Positions 54,479 through 63,861 of a stretch of 64,000 bases of DNA are shown one piece after another. The DNA comes from CAVTWD01 sp963738325 (GTDB lineage Bacteria; Actinomycetota; Acidimicrobiia; Acidimicrobiales; Ilumatobacteraceae). A program made the translations under genes and the position numbers. Below the pieces are notes generated by a model. That model did no database searches. It saw nothing but the letters and a program-made list of their open reading frames with translations, and was not told the origin of the DNA. The stretch lies in the NCBI GenBank assembly GCA_963738325.1, contig CAVTWD010000001.1, positions 682,001 through 746,000 on the forward strand. The letters are read 5' to 3'. Positions within the stretch are counted from its first letter, which is position 1. Every line of letters starts with the position of its first letter.

Positions 54479-55792
54479 GTGACCACGACGTACGACCCCA
54501 ACATCCGAACTACCTGGACGAGGGCGACGTTCGCGACGAGCTCACGCGGGCCTTCGACCTGTGCCACGGCTGCCGGCTGTGCACCAAGTTCTGCAGCGGC
54601 CTTCCCGACGCTGTTCGAGCTGATCGACCGCCACGAGGACCAGCGACGCGGCGAAGCTCACCAAGGCCAGCAGGACCAGGTCGTCGACACGTGCCTCCAG
54701 TGCAAGCTCTGCTACCTCAACTGCCCGTACATCCCCGGCCGAGCGAGCGGAACCTCGACTTCCCCCGCTTGCTGCTGCGGGCCGATGCCATGCGTGACGC
54801 CAAAAGGAGGAGCCGACGCGGCGGCGGCTCACGAACCAGGTGCATGGGCCGCACCGACCTGGTCGGGCAAGGGTCGGAGGCCGCACGGCGCCGCTCGCCA
54901 ACGCCGCTGCTCGGCAAGCCGCGGTCGCTCACCCGCAGGGCGGTGCAGGCGGTCAGCGGCGTCTCGTCGCGTGCGCTGTCCGGCCCGTACGCCCGCGTCC
55001 GGTTCACGACGTGGTTCAAGCACCGGCCGCGGGTGCGCATCCAGCATCGCCAGGGCCAGGTGGCGGTGTTCCCGACCTGCCTCATCGAGTACCAGGCCCC
55101 GGCCATCGGCCAGGACCTCGTAAAGGTGTACGAGCGCAACGGCATCGAGTGCGAGCGTCGTCGACAAGGCCAGGTGCTGCGGGGCGCCGTGGCTCCACAG
55201 CGGCGACCTGGAGCGCTTCACCGAAGCAGGCCAAGGAGAACGTCAAGGAGCTGGCCGCCGAGGTGCGGCCGGGGCAACGACATCGTCGTGGCCCAGCCGA
55301 CCTGCTCGTACGTGCTGAAGCAGGACTACGTCGACTACGTCGGCGGCGCGGAGGCGGGCCTCGTCGCCGAACACACCTTCGACGCGGCCGAGTACCTCAT
55401 GCGCCTGCACAAGGGCGAGGGAACGAGCCTCGACACGAGGTTCCACGGTGACGTGCCCCCGCACCGTCGCCTACCACACGCCCTGCCACCTCCGGGCGCA
55501 GAACATCGGCTTCAAGAGCCGCGACCTGATGAAGCTCACCGGGGCGAAGGTGGTCCTGGTCCAGGAGTGCTCGGGCGTCGACGGCATGTGGGGACTGCGA
55601 GCCGAGAACGTGGCGCTGTCGGTGCCTCACGCCGAGAAGCTCGGCGCCGCGATCGCCAGAGCCGACGCCGAAGTGGTGGCGGGCGACTGCCATCTGGCCA
55701 ATGGTGCGATCGTCGAGCAGACAGGACGGGTGCCGATGCACCCGATCCAGATCTTGGCCCGCGCCTACGGCATCGCGCCCGAACCCGACTGA
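54479..55792 (+). CDS. GlpC/HdrD-like Fe-S oxidoreductase, frameshifted
   Basis: Two [4Fe-4S] ferredoxin motifs, CHGCRLCTKFC and CLQCKLCYLNCPYIPG, are followed by two CCG domains (RCCGAPWLHSGDLERF-like and CHLRAQNIGFKSRDLMKLTG with ECSGVDGMWGLRAENV). This is the layout of the anaerobic glycerol-3-phosphate dehydrogenase subunit C and of heterodisulfide-reductase D-like proteins that pass electrons to quinones or rubrerythrin. Coding is broken near 54505 (one C short), 54600, 54745, 54800 and 55160-55280. Start GTG 54479 overlaps an upstream frame ending at 54482. The following gene is DUF3501, the usual partner of this family. Confidence 0.78.
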
Positions 55793-55804
55793 GGAGCTCT
55801 CACG

Positions 55805-55965
55805 ATGAGGCCAGCAACACCCGCCTGACCCTGGACGACATCTCGGACCTCCGCGGCGCACGAGCGCGGCCGCGGCAAGCCACGGGAGGAGGGGGTGAAG
55901 GCGCTGAAGCGCATCCGCCACGGTGAGCATCGGCCCGATCCTCACCGTGGCGTTCGTCCCTGATC
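55805..55965 (+). pseudogene. DUF3501 protein, N-terminal fragment
   Basis: The reading gives NTRLTLDDISDLR, then VKALKRIRH and VSIGPILTVAFVPDRVH. DUF3501 proteins begin LTLDDIADLRAYERERDAFR, then ALKKxRRVxLGPIVTVLFEN. Two shifts are needed, and about 100 C-terminal residues are missing before the WhiB gene. In related genomes this gene follows the GlpC-like Fe-S protein and rubrerythrin, exactly its position here. Probably a deletion rather than only sequencing error. Confidence 0.55.
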
Positions 55966-56097
55966 GCGTGCACGAGCGCACGAGCGTTTTGGGTCTGGCC
56001 TGGGCCGCCGCGCACCCTAGCATGCGCCCCGTCAGGCCCGAGCCCGTCGAGTGAGCACTACAGACCAGCACCGAGAGACCGACGAGAGAGACCGCCG

Positions 56098-56331
56098 TTG
56101 AGGGACATGTTGTGGCGCGACCGTGGCGCCTGCCGCGGTCTCGATCCTGAGATCTTCTACCCGGAGACCGACGAGGAAGCCCTCGAAGCGAAGGCAGTCT
56201 GCGCAGCCTGCGTCGTGCAGGTGGCCTGCCTCGAGCACGCGCTCACCTACAGGGAGAAAGAGGGCGTCTGGGGCGGGGCGACGGAGCGGGAGCGCCGCCG
56301 GATCATCCGCCAGCGTCGCCGCTCGGCCTGA
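56098..56331 (+). CDS. WhiB-family Fe-S transcription factor
   Basis: 77 residues with the four cluster cysteines C12, C35, C38 and C44 (RGACRGLDPEIFYPE, AVCAACVVQVACLEHAL), the GVWGG turn at residues 56-60, and a basic C-terminal ERERRRIIRQRRR for DNA contact. WhiB proteins bind [4Fe-4S] clusters and the primary sigma factor and occur only in Actinobacteria and their phages. Start TTG 56098 has GAGAGAGAC upstream; ATG 56107 is an alternative. Monocistronic. Confidence 0.93.
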   Translation: MRDMLWRDRGACRGLDPEIFYPETDEEALEAKAVCAACVVQVACLEHALTYREKEGVWGGATERERRRIIRQRRRSA

Positions 56332-56358
56332 GTCGGTGCCCGCCCTCCTCAGGTGAGC

Positions 56359-57433
56359 GTGATCCACGCTCGCCGAGCTGGGGGGCTGGGCGAGTGTGCT
56401 CGGGCCGCTGGTCGAAGGGCGCGACATCCCTGCGGACCACGCCCACGCCGCGATGGCGGAGATCCTCGAGGGGGCGGCGACCTCGGCGCAGCTCGCCGCT
56501 TTCGCCATCGCCCTACGGATGAAGGGCGAATCGGTCGACGAGCTGACCGGGCTCCTGGCCGCCCTGCTCGAAGCGGCAGAGCTCGTGCCGTTGGACGCCA
56601 CGCTGCGGGACCGGGCCGTGGACATGGTGGGGACCGGGGGCGACCGCAGCCACACGATCAACGTCTCGACCCTCGCCTGCTTCGTCGTGGCCGGAGCCGG
56701 CGTGCCCGTGTGCAAGCACGGCAACCGTGCCGCATCGTCGAGCTGCGGCGCCGCCGACCTCCTCGAAGCCCTCGGCGTCGACCATCGAGCTGGACCCGGA
56801 CGGCGTGGCGGAGTGCCTTGAGGGTACGGGCGCCGCCTTCTGCTTCGCTCCTCGCTTCCATCCGGCCATGCGTCATGCCGGCCCGCCGCGGCGTGAGCTG
56901 GGGATCCCGACCGTGTTCAACATCCTGGGACCGATGGCCAACCCGGCTCGCCTGCGGCGCCAGGTGCTCGGTGTCGCCGACCCCGCCATGGCCGAGCGCA
57001 TGCTGCGAGTGCTCGACAAGCAGGGAGCGCGCGCGCGTGCTCGTCGTGCATGGTGACGACGGCCTCGACGAGCTGACCACGACGACGACGTCGACGGTGT
57101 GGGAGCTCCACGACGGCGAGGTCGAGGTGCGGCGTGTCGACCCCGAGAAGCTCGGGCTGGCGCGGGCGTCGGCCCTGGAGCTGAGGGGTGGGGATCCCGC
57201 CACGAACGCCGATCTCGCTCGGGCGCGTGCTGGACGGCGAGCGGGGGCCCCGCCGCGAATCGTCGTGCTCTAACGCGGCCGCGGGCCTCGTTGTCGGCGG
57301 CATGGCCGAGGACCTCCCGGCCGGCGTGGCGATGGCCGAGGAGTGCATCGATTCGGGTGCTGCGGCCGACGCCCTCGAAGGACTCGTATCCGCGTCGCAA
57401 GCCGCGGCGGGCCGCCGGGCGGGGATGCGGTGA
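56359..57433 (+). CDS. trpD: Anthranilate phosphoribosyltransferase, about four frameshifts
   Basis: Transfers phosphoribose from PRPP to anthranilate in tryptophan synthesis. Sequence across frames: LVEGRDIPADHAHAAMAEIL, MVGTGGDRSHTINVSTLACF (PRPP loop), VCKHGNRAASSSCGAADLLE, then CFAPRFHPAMRHAGPPRREL, GIPTVFNILGPMANPARLRR, VLVVHGDDGLDELTTTTTST and the C-terminal AAAGLVVGGMAEDLPAGVAM. Shifts lie near 56372, 56780, 57035 and 57230. The stop overlaps thrB (GTGA). The total matches the 340-350 residue family length. No other trp genes are in the window. Confidence 0.86.
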
Positions 57434-58263
57434 TCGTCCGGGTGCCGGCGTCGTCGGCGAACCTCGGTCCCGGCTTCGACGCCCTCGGGATGGCCCTGCG
57501 CTTGCCGCTCGAGGCCGGCCTCGTCGGGGCCGGCACCGACCCGCCGGTCGAGGGGGCCCATCCCGCCGCACGCGGCCTTCCGCGTCGGCGGAGGCTGCGG
57601 GTCGGTGTGGGTCCGTTCGTCCATCCCCGTCGGGCGCGGCCTCGGGTTCTCGGGCGCGGCGCTGACGTGGCCGGGATCGTGCTGGCCTTGCACGAGCGGC
57701 GAGGCGCGGACCTCGACCTCGCCGTGTCGCGGGCCGGCGTCCTCGCCCTCGCCACCGAGCTCGAGGGGCACGCGGACAACATGGCCGCGTCGCTCTTCGG
57801 GGGTGTTGTGGCCACCGCCGGCGGCGAGGCCCTGCGGGTGCCGCTCGCCGTCGACCCCGCCGTCATCACGTGGGTGCCGGCCTCCACCACCTCGACCCGT
57901 GAGTCCCGCACCCGGTTGGCCACGACCGTGTCCTTCGATGACGCCGTGTTCAACGTCGGGCGGGTGGCCCTGCTCGTTGCCGCGCTCGCCACGGGCGACG
58001 TCGAGGCCCTGCGCACCGCGACCGAGGACCGCCTGCACCAAGACGCCCGGTTGGCCGACGCCGAGCCGTCCCGCGCCGCGCTGAGCGCCGCCCTCGAGGC
58101 GGGGGCGTGGTGCGGATGGCTGTCGGGTTCAGGACCGACCGTGGCCAGCCTCTGCGCCCCCGGTCAGGCCAAGGCGGTGGCGGCGGCGCTCCCCCCTTCG
58201 GGTTCGGTGAAGATCTTGCGCATCGACGGTGACGGCGCGTTGCTGGTGCCGGGCAGCGCCTGA
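57430..58263 (+). CDS. thrB: Homoserine kinase (GHMP family), frameshifted in the middle
   Basis: Phosphorylates homoserine in threonine synthesis. VIVRVPASSANLGPGFDALG is the ThrB N-terminal motif. The phosphate-binding loop SIPVGRGLGFSGAA is legible only in a second frame between about 57550 and 57660, with two compensating shifts. It is followed by VAGIVLALHERRGADLDL, GHADNMAASLFGGVVATAGG and the C-terminal CGWLSGSGPTVASL. GTG 57430 overlaps the trpD stop. thrB normally follows thrC; coupling to trpD is uncommon. Confidence 0.84.
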   Translation: MIVRVPASSANLGPGFDALGMALRLPLEAGLVGAGTDPPVEGAHPAARGLPRRRRLRVGVGPFVHPRRARPRVLGRGADVAGIVLALHERRGADLDLAVSRAGVLALATELEGHADNMAASLFGGVVATAGGEALRVPLAVDPAVITWVPASTTSTRESRTRLATTVSFDDAVFNVGRVALLVAALATGDVEALRTATEDRLHQDARLADAEPSRAALSAALEAGAWCGWLSGSGPTVASLCAPGQAKAVAAALPPSGSVKILRIDGDGALLVPGSA

Positions 58264-58318
58264 TCGCACGGCGCGGGCGGGAGGCTGGCGCGACCCGGCT
58301 GGGTCGCCGCCGCGGCGC

Positions 58319-58895
58319 TCAGCCGAAGGGGCCGCCGGGCCCGAGGCCGACAGACGCCTCGAGGCGCGCGATCTCGGCCCGGGCCGCGTCGAGCGCGTCG
58401 AGACGACCCTGGAGCGCGGCGAGGCCGGCCTCGGTCGGCGCCGCCCCGGGCCGCCTGGGCACGAGGGCGCTGGCGGCGGCACTCACGCGGGCGGCCAGGG
58501 CCTCGAGCTCGTCCACTTGCGCGTCGATGCGGGCTCTGAGCTCCGCCGTCGCCGGCCCACGGGCGTGCGCCGCGAGCACCAGGTCCTGGTCGACGGCGAC
58601 CGCCTGGGCCTCGATCTCCCGGGCGGCATCGGCGAGCACGTCTCGACCGTCGTCGCTCGCCCCCCGCCGTCGCTTCGGTAACGCGAGCCGCGTGAGCACC
58701 ACCGCCTCACGAAGGCGCCGGTGCCGGCGCGCGTACCAGCTCGGCGAGGCCAGCCATCGCAAGGGCGCCGTGGTGGCCGCCCGCCGGCTCACACGGTTGC
58801 GCCGACGCAAGGTCATCCAGGTGGCCGCGCCGCAGCCGATGATGGCCAGCAGCGAGCACAAGCATCACGACGCCGGCCGCCTCGACGACACCCAC
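58319..58895 (-). CDS. Single-helix membrane protein with coiled coil, one frameshift
   Basis: The N-terminus MGVVEAAGVVMLVLAA continues after a shift near 58850 with IIGCGAATWMTLRRRNRVSR, giving one membrane helix and a basic stop-transfer. The cytosolic part is helical: DDGRDVLADAAREIEAQAVA, ARIDAQVDELEALAARVSAA and LAALQGRLDALDAARAEIAR. Around 190 residues, no recognised family. It ends 10 bp from the stop of the nuclease gene on the same strand and so could be its downstream partner. Confidence 0.6.
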
Positions 58896-58905
58896 GGGCC
58901 GCAGG

Positions 58906-60556
58906 TTAGCGGCGCGGCGAGAAGGACGGCAGTCGCTCGATGGGCGCCGACAGCCCTTCGTCGCAGTGGATCAGCTTCACCCGTGCTGCCTCGGCCTCGA
59001 GCCAGGCCGCCACGCACGCCAGCTCGTCGGCCACGGCCCGGGGCACTGGAACGTCGGGGCCTGGCGGGTCTGGGCCGAGGGGAAGCCGAGCCTGTCCCGG
59101 CCGGTCGGAGTCGCAGGAGCGGAGCACCCCGCCGTGCAGCTCAGCGGTGCCGCCGCCCGGCAGGCCGAGGCGCACGGTCCCGGCTCGCCGCAGCGCGTCG
59201 AACCGGCGCTGGCGCTCGAGTGCTCGGACGAGGGCCGCGGCTCGGTCCCGGACGTCGGCGGCCTCCTCGAAGCGCTGGGCTCGGGCCAGGACGGCGAGCC
59301 GGTCGGTCAGGGGCGTGAGCAGCAGGTCGGCGTGCTCGGTGAGACCGATTCTGACGCGTTGCACGATGGTCTCGTAGGCAGCGCGGTCGACGGCTCCCGC
59401 GCACGGGCAGGTGGCCACGCCGAGTTGGGCCGGCGTGCAGGGATGGTCGCGCCGCGGAGGACCGTCCCTCGCCAACGGCTCGGCGCAGCGGCGGAGCGGA
59501 GCCGCCGTCTGGATGGCCTCCGTGACGGCCCGGGCCGCGGCTGCGGAGGGGAGGGGACCGAGGTACAGGCCACCATCGCTCGGCGCGGTCCGCACCACCG
59601 CCAGACGGGGGAAGGCTTCGCCCAGGGTGAGCTTGACGTAGTGATAGCTGCGCTCCCGCCGTCCCTGCCGGTTGTAGCGGGGTTGGTGCTCGTGGATGAG
59701 GCGGATCTCGGCCACGGCCGCCTCGAGGGTCGACTCGCACAACACGTGGCGGATGGCCACGGCTTCCCGCAGCAGCCCATGCACCTTGCGCCGCTCATCG
59801 GTCGAGAAGTACGAGCGCACCCGCTGGCGCAGGTTGGTGGCCTTCCCCACGTAGAGCACCGCGCCTCGGCTGTCGACGAAGAGATAGACGCCCGGCGCGC
59901 GGGGCAGGCTCGTGGTGAGTCGCAGCTTCCTCGCCTGAGGATGAGCGTCCATCTTGGGCAGCGCGAGCAGATCGTCCAAGCCCAGCACTCCATACGCCGC
60001 CGCCCGCTCCAGCAGCAGGTGGAGTAGATCGGTGGTGGCGAGCGCATCATCGAGGGCGCGGTGCGTCGGCCGATGGTCGAGGCGGAGCCGCGACGCGAGT
60101 GTGCCCAGCCGGCAGTTCGGCACCTCGTCGCGGATGAGGCGGCGGGCCAGGGCGACGGTGTCGACGATGGGTGGCGGTACCCGTGGCCAACCTCGCCGCA
60201 GGAGGGCCGCGTCGAGGAAGCTGACGTCGAAGCGCACGTTGTGGCCGACCACGACCGCACCCGCGGAGAACTCGACCCAGGCGGGAAGCACGTGCTCGAC
60301 CCGGGGCGCCGGCACGACCATGGCCTGGGTGATCCCGGTCAGGATGGTGATCTCGGGCGGGATCACCTGCCCGGGATTGACCAGCGTCTGGAACGTGCCG
60401 AGGCACTCGCCACCCCGGACTTTGACGGCGCCGATCTCGGTGATGGCGTCGGTGCTCCACCGCGCTGCCCGTGGTCTCCAGGTCGACGACGCAGAACGTC
60501 ACTTCCCGCAATGGCGTGCCCAGATCGTCGAAGGTGCGCTGCACGGAGGGAACCAT
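58906..60556 (-). CDS. DEDDh exonuclease fused to GIY-YIG (UvrC/Cho-like) nuclease, one frameshift
   Basis: About 550 residues. N-terminal DnaQ-type exonuclease: FCVVDLETTGSAV (ExoI; shift near 60465), VVVGHNVRFDVSFLDAALLR (ExoII) and HRALDDALATTDLLHLLLE (ExoIII). The UvrC N-terminal-like GIY-YIG domain follows: APGVYLFVDSRGAVLYVGKA, TNLRQRVRSYF, HEHQPRYNRQ. A Cys cluster (HPCTPAQLGVATCPCAGAVD) and a UVR-like helix pair (LAVLARAQRFEEAADVRDRA) complete it. The architecture is known from mycobacteria and other actinobacteria and suits damage-site incision and resection. A perfect LexA box lies 3 bp before the ATG. Confidence 0.88.
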
Positions 60557-60559
60557 AGA

Positions 60560-60573
60560 CGAACATATGTTCG
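60560..60573. promoter_or_regulatory. LexA-type SOS box
   Basis: CGAACATATGTTCG is a perfect palindrome matching the actinobacterial LexA consensus CGAAC-N4-GTTCG. It ends three bases before the ATG (60556) of the DEDDh/GIY-YIG nuclease and lies 83 bp from the divergent Zn-ribbon gene. So close to the start, the transcript is probably leaderless or the box covers the transcription start. Confidence 0.9.
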
Positions 60574-60655
60574 ATGACAACAACCACCAATGTGGGACTC
60601 ATTCGAGCGGCGCCCGGCGCCCGGAGTCGCGGCACCACCGCCATACCATGGAGCC

Positions 60656-60886
60656 GTGACGGGCGAGCGCTACCGCTGCACGGCCTGCGGCAACCTCACG
60701 CGCTTCGACGTGGTCGCCAGCCGGCGCACGCGGTCGTTCCACCACTACGACCTCGCCGGTGATCTCGCCCTCGAGGAGGTAGAGGTCCTCTCCGAAGTCG
60801 TCGAGTCCGTCACCTGCCGTTGGTGCGGCCCGTCCGGTTCGGTCGAGGCGGTCGCGGCGATCGCAGTCGAGGAGGACGCCCGCTGA
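60656..60886 (+). CDS. Small zinc-ribbon protein
   Basis: 76 residues from GTG 60656. Two Cys pairs frame the protein, YRCTACGNLTRFDVVASRRT and VTCRWCGPSGSVE, as in a zinc ribbon, with the acidic stretch LALEEVEVLSEVVESV between. It diverges from the nuclease across the LexA box and is followed within 6 bp by the NYN gene, so it probably belongs to that operon. Function unknown. Confidence 0.75.
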   Translation: MTGERYRCTACGNLTRFDVVASRRTRSFHHYDLAGDLALEEVEVLSEVVESVTCRWCGPSGSVEAVAAIAVEEDAR

Positions 60887-60891
60887 CCGAC

Positions 60892-62416
60892 GTGACCGAC
60901 GCCGTCCTCCGTCCCGCCATCGAGATCGCCTTCGCCGTGGCGGTCACCGGGAGCCGCCAGCGGCCTCCGGTAGCCGCCCCGCCGGCCCTGCGCCCTTTCC
61001 TCCGGTTCCAAAAGATCCCGCCGGCTGCCCTCGGACCAGTGCGCAAGGTGGTCGAGGCGGACGAGGAGTTCCGCGCTCGGTGTCGCGGCGATCGCCACCG
61101 AGGAGCTCGTGGGCCGTCCCGGGGTGCTCTGGTTGCAGCGCCCAGAGGGGTGGGCCGACGAGCTCGCCGGGCTCGTCGACGAGGAAGCCGAGGCCGAGGC
61201 GGAGGCGCAAGCAACGCGCGCCGAGCGCGGGGCACGGCGGCGCCTCGAGCTGGCGGAGCAAGCGGCACGATCGAGGACCGCTGAGCTGGCCGGTCTGCGA
61301 GCCGAGCTCACCGATCTGCGGGCGGAGCTGGCCTCCGAGCGCGAAGGGCGGCGACTGGTCGACGAGGCGCGGAGCGAGCTCGACGAGAGGAACAAGGCGC
61401 TCACGGCGGCGCTCGATGCCTCGGAGAGAGCGCTCGCCGACCTGCGCCGCCGGGTCGAGGCCGATGACGCCGAGCGAGGGGCCGAGCTCGCCACGTTGCG
61501 GGCCGAGGACGGTCGGCTCCGAGCCGCGCTCGTGGAGGCCGAACAGCACCTCGCCGCCGTCCGCGAGCACGAGGTCGCCGGTGCCGGCGTGGAAGGCGTT
61601 GTGGAAGGCGGGCCGACGCCCACGGCCACGGAGGCGGGCGCACCGCCGGATTCAGAGGCCTTGCTCGACCGAGCACCGGTGGTGGGCGACGTCTCGGAGG
61701 CCCAGACGTCTCTCGACCAGGTCCCGACGCTCCGACCGGACGTCCCGCTCGGGCAGGCCCTGGACGACGCCGCCGCGGCTGTCCGGCAACTCGCGGCGGC
61801 GGCTCAGAGACTCGCCGGTGCCCTCGCCGACGCGGCAGGGGCGGCCGCTCCCGCGACGAGCCGGCTGGCCAGGGCGGCCGACGGCTTGCCACCGCGGGCG
61901 GGTCAGGAGCCCACCACGCCTACCGAGGCGCCGAGCCCGGCCCGGAGGCGGCGGAGCGTTCGGAGCCCGCGTCGCGTTCCCCTCGCGCTGCCCGGCGGGG
62001 TCTTCGCCCACTCGACGGAAGCCGCGGTTCACCTCCTGCGCAGGGCGGGAGTCCTGCTGCTTGTTGACGGCTACAACGTGGCGAAGCTCGGCTGGCCGGA
62101 GCTCACCCTGCCGCAGCAACGAGATCGGCTGCTCGATGCGCTGGATGAGCTCGCGGCACGCCACGGCGTCGAGGTCCGGGTGGTGTTCGATGGCGCCGAC
62201 GTCGGCCGCCACGTCGTCGGTCGCCGCTACCTGCAGGTCGAGTTCTCGCCGCCGGGCGTCAGCGCCGACGAGGTGATCGTCCGGTTGGCCGAGAGCCTGC
62301 CGGTGGAGCGACCTGTCGTTGTCGCCACCAACGACGGCGAGGTGCGCGACGGAGCCCGTGCGGCCGGGGCGAACGTGATCGCCTCCGAGCAACTGCTCGC
62401 CGCCGCTCGCCGCTGA
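60892..62416 (+). CDS. Coiled-coil protein with C-terminal NYN (YacP-like) nuclease domain, one frameshift
   Basis: The first 65 residues (DAVLRPAIEIAFAVAVTGSR, FQKIPPAALGPVRKVVEADE) shift near 61080 into ATEELVGRPGVLWLQRPEGW. A long coiled coil follows (LELAEQAARSRTAELAGLRA through LATLRAEDGRLRAALVEAEQ), then a Pro/Ala linker and a PIN-like NYN domain: VLLLVDGYNVAKLGWPELTL, VEVRVVFDGADVG and VVVATNDGEVRDGARAAGAN with VIASEQLL. The Asp residues of the DGYN, FDGAD and TNDGEVRD motifs form the metal site. Relatives are RNA-processing endonucleases. GTG start, six bases after the zinc-ribbon stop. Confidence 0.84.
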
Positions 62417-62508
62417 CGCTTCCGCAAGTCTCCCAGCGCCTCTTGGCTCGGCGTCTCTGTCACACCCCTTGCGCAAGATGGTCGTGTCCGAGAGCAAGGA
62501 GGTCGCCG

Positions 62509-62709
62509 GTGCCCGATCCCATCGTCATCAGCTGCAGCGACTGCGTCATGCAGCACACCGCCGCCTGCGCCGACTGTGTGGTCACGTTCCTCTGCGACCA
62601 TCCCGCCGGCACTGCGGTCGTGCTCGATGAGGCCGAGTCGCAGGCCCTGCGCATCCTTGCTGGCGCCGGGCTCGTCCCGGGCCTGCGCCATGCCGGCCTC
62701 CCGGGCTGA
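62509..62709 (+). CDS. Small cysteine-rich conserved protein
   Basis: 66 residues from GTG 62509, with a strong AAGGAGG (62496-62502). It reads PIVISCSDCVMQHTAACADC then VVTFLCDHPAGTAVVLDEAE. Five or six cysteines within 25 residues suggest a metal or Fe-S site. Proteins of this pattern are conserved in actinobacteria, unnamed, and often near queG or cell-envelope genes. It lies 48 bp before queG and is probably co-transcribed. Confidence 0.75.
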   Translation: MPDPIVISCSDCVMQHTAACADCVVTFLCDHPAGTAVVLDEAESQALRILAGAGLVPGLRHAGLPG

Positions 62710-62757
62710 CCCGAGCACCGGGGTGCCGGCTCTGTGTCCCACTAGCGTCGCGTTCCA

Positions 62758-63861
62758 GTGGCCAGCCCGGTGGAGGTCGACGAGCTTCGCCGCGCCGGTC
62801 TCGATGCCGGCCTCGACTCGGTGGGCATCGCCCCGGCCGAACCGCTGCTGCGCGCCCGCGGTGCCCTCGAGGCGCGTCGCGCCGCGGGGTTGGACGGCGG
62901 GATGGCCTTCACCTACCGCAACCCGGTGCGATCGACGTCACCGAGCCAGGTCGTGGCGGGAGCCAGAGCCCTCGTCGTGGGGGCCCGTCGCTATCCAGCA
63001 GAGCTGTCGCCTGCCCCGGGCGGCCGTCGAGCGGGCCGGGTCGCCCGCTACGCATCGAGCGACCAGTACGGGCCGCTGCGGCAGGCGCTGGGAGCGATGG
63101 CGGCCATCCTTCGTGGCAAGGGCTGGCGTGCCGTCGTGGTGGCCGACGCCAACTCGCTGGTCGACCGGGAGGCGGCGTGGCTGGCGGGCGTGGGCTGGTT
63201 CGGGAAGAACGCCAACCTCCTCCTTCCCGGGCGCGGATCCTGGTTCGTGCTGGGGACGGTGGTCACCGACGCGCCGTTGCCCTCCACCGGCGGCTCGGTT
63301 GCCGACGGGTGTGGTACCTGCCACCGATGCCTCGACGGCTGTCCCACGGGCGCGATCGTCGCTCCGGGTGTGGTTGATGCTCGGCGCTGCCTCGCCTGGC
63401 TGGCCCAGCGACGCGGCGTCTTCCCTCGGGAGTACCGGGTGGCGCTCGGCGATCGGATCTACGGCTGCGACGACTGCCAGGAGGTGTGCCCACCCAATCG
63501 CCCCGCGGCCGGCGTCTCGCCGCGCGAGGATCCGGCGGCGGAGCAATGGGTTGATCTCGTGGAGCTGCTCCGGGCCGGTGACGCCGAGCTGCTGGCTCGC
63601 TATGGCCGGTGGTACATCGCGGACCGGGATCCCCGCTGGTTACGCCGTACCGCGTTGGTGGCGCTCGGCAACGTCGGAGACCCGAACGATCGCGAGGTCG
63701 TCGCCGTCCTTTGTGATTACCTCGCCCATGCCGACGCGCTGCTGCGCGCTCATGCGCTGTGGGCCGCGGGCCGGCTGGGGCGGCTCGATCTCGCCTCCGG
63801 CCTGGTGGACGACCCGGCTACCGAGGTCCAGGAGGAATGGCGCGCCCTCGCCGCGACATGA
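62758..63861 (+). CDS. queG: Epoxyqueuosine reductase
   Basis: 367 residues, intact. Cobalamin- and Fe-S-dependent last step of queuosine synthesis in tRNA. N-terminal substrate part (AGLDSVGIAPAEPLLRARGA, GMAFTYRNPV-ST). The VDREAAWLAGVGWFGKNANL, LLPGRGSWFVLGTVVTDAPL region lines the active site. Two [4Fe-4S] motifs are CGTCHRCLDGCPTGAI with distant CLAWLAQ, and CDDCQEVCPPNRPA. A HEAT-like C-terminus (TALVALGNVGDPNDREVVAV) contacts tRNA. GTG start. The stop overlaps the next gene (ATGA). Confidence 0.93.
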   Translation: MASPVEVDELRRAGLDAGLDSVGIAPAEPLLRARGALEARRAAGLDGGMAFTYRNPVRSTSPSQVVAGARALVVGARRYPAELSPAPGGRRAGRVARYASSDQYGPLRQALGAMAAILRGKGWRAVVVADANSLVDREAAWLAGVGWFGKNANLLLPGRGSWFVLGTVVTDAPLPSTGGSVADGCGTCHRCLDGCPTGAIVAPGVVDARRCLAWLAQRRGVFPREYRVALGDRIYGCDDCQEVCPPNRPAAGVSPREDPAAEQWVDLVELLRAGDAELLARYGRWYIADRDPRWLRRTALVALGNVGDPNDREVVAVLCDYLAHADALLRAHALWAAGRLGRLDLASGLVDDPATEVQEEWRALAAT

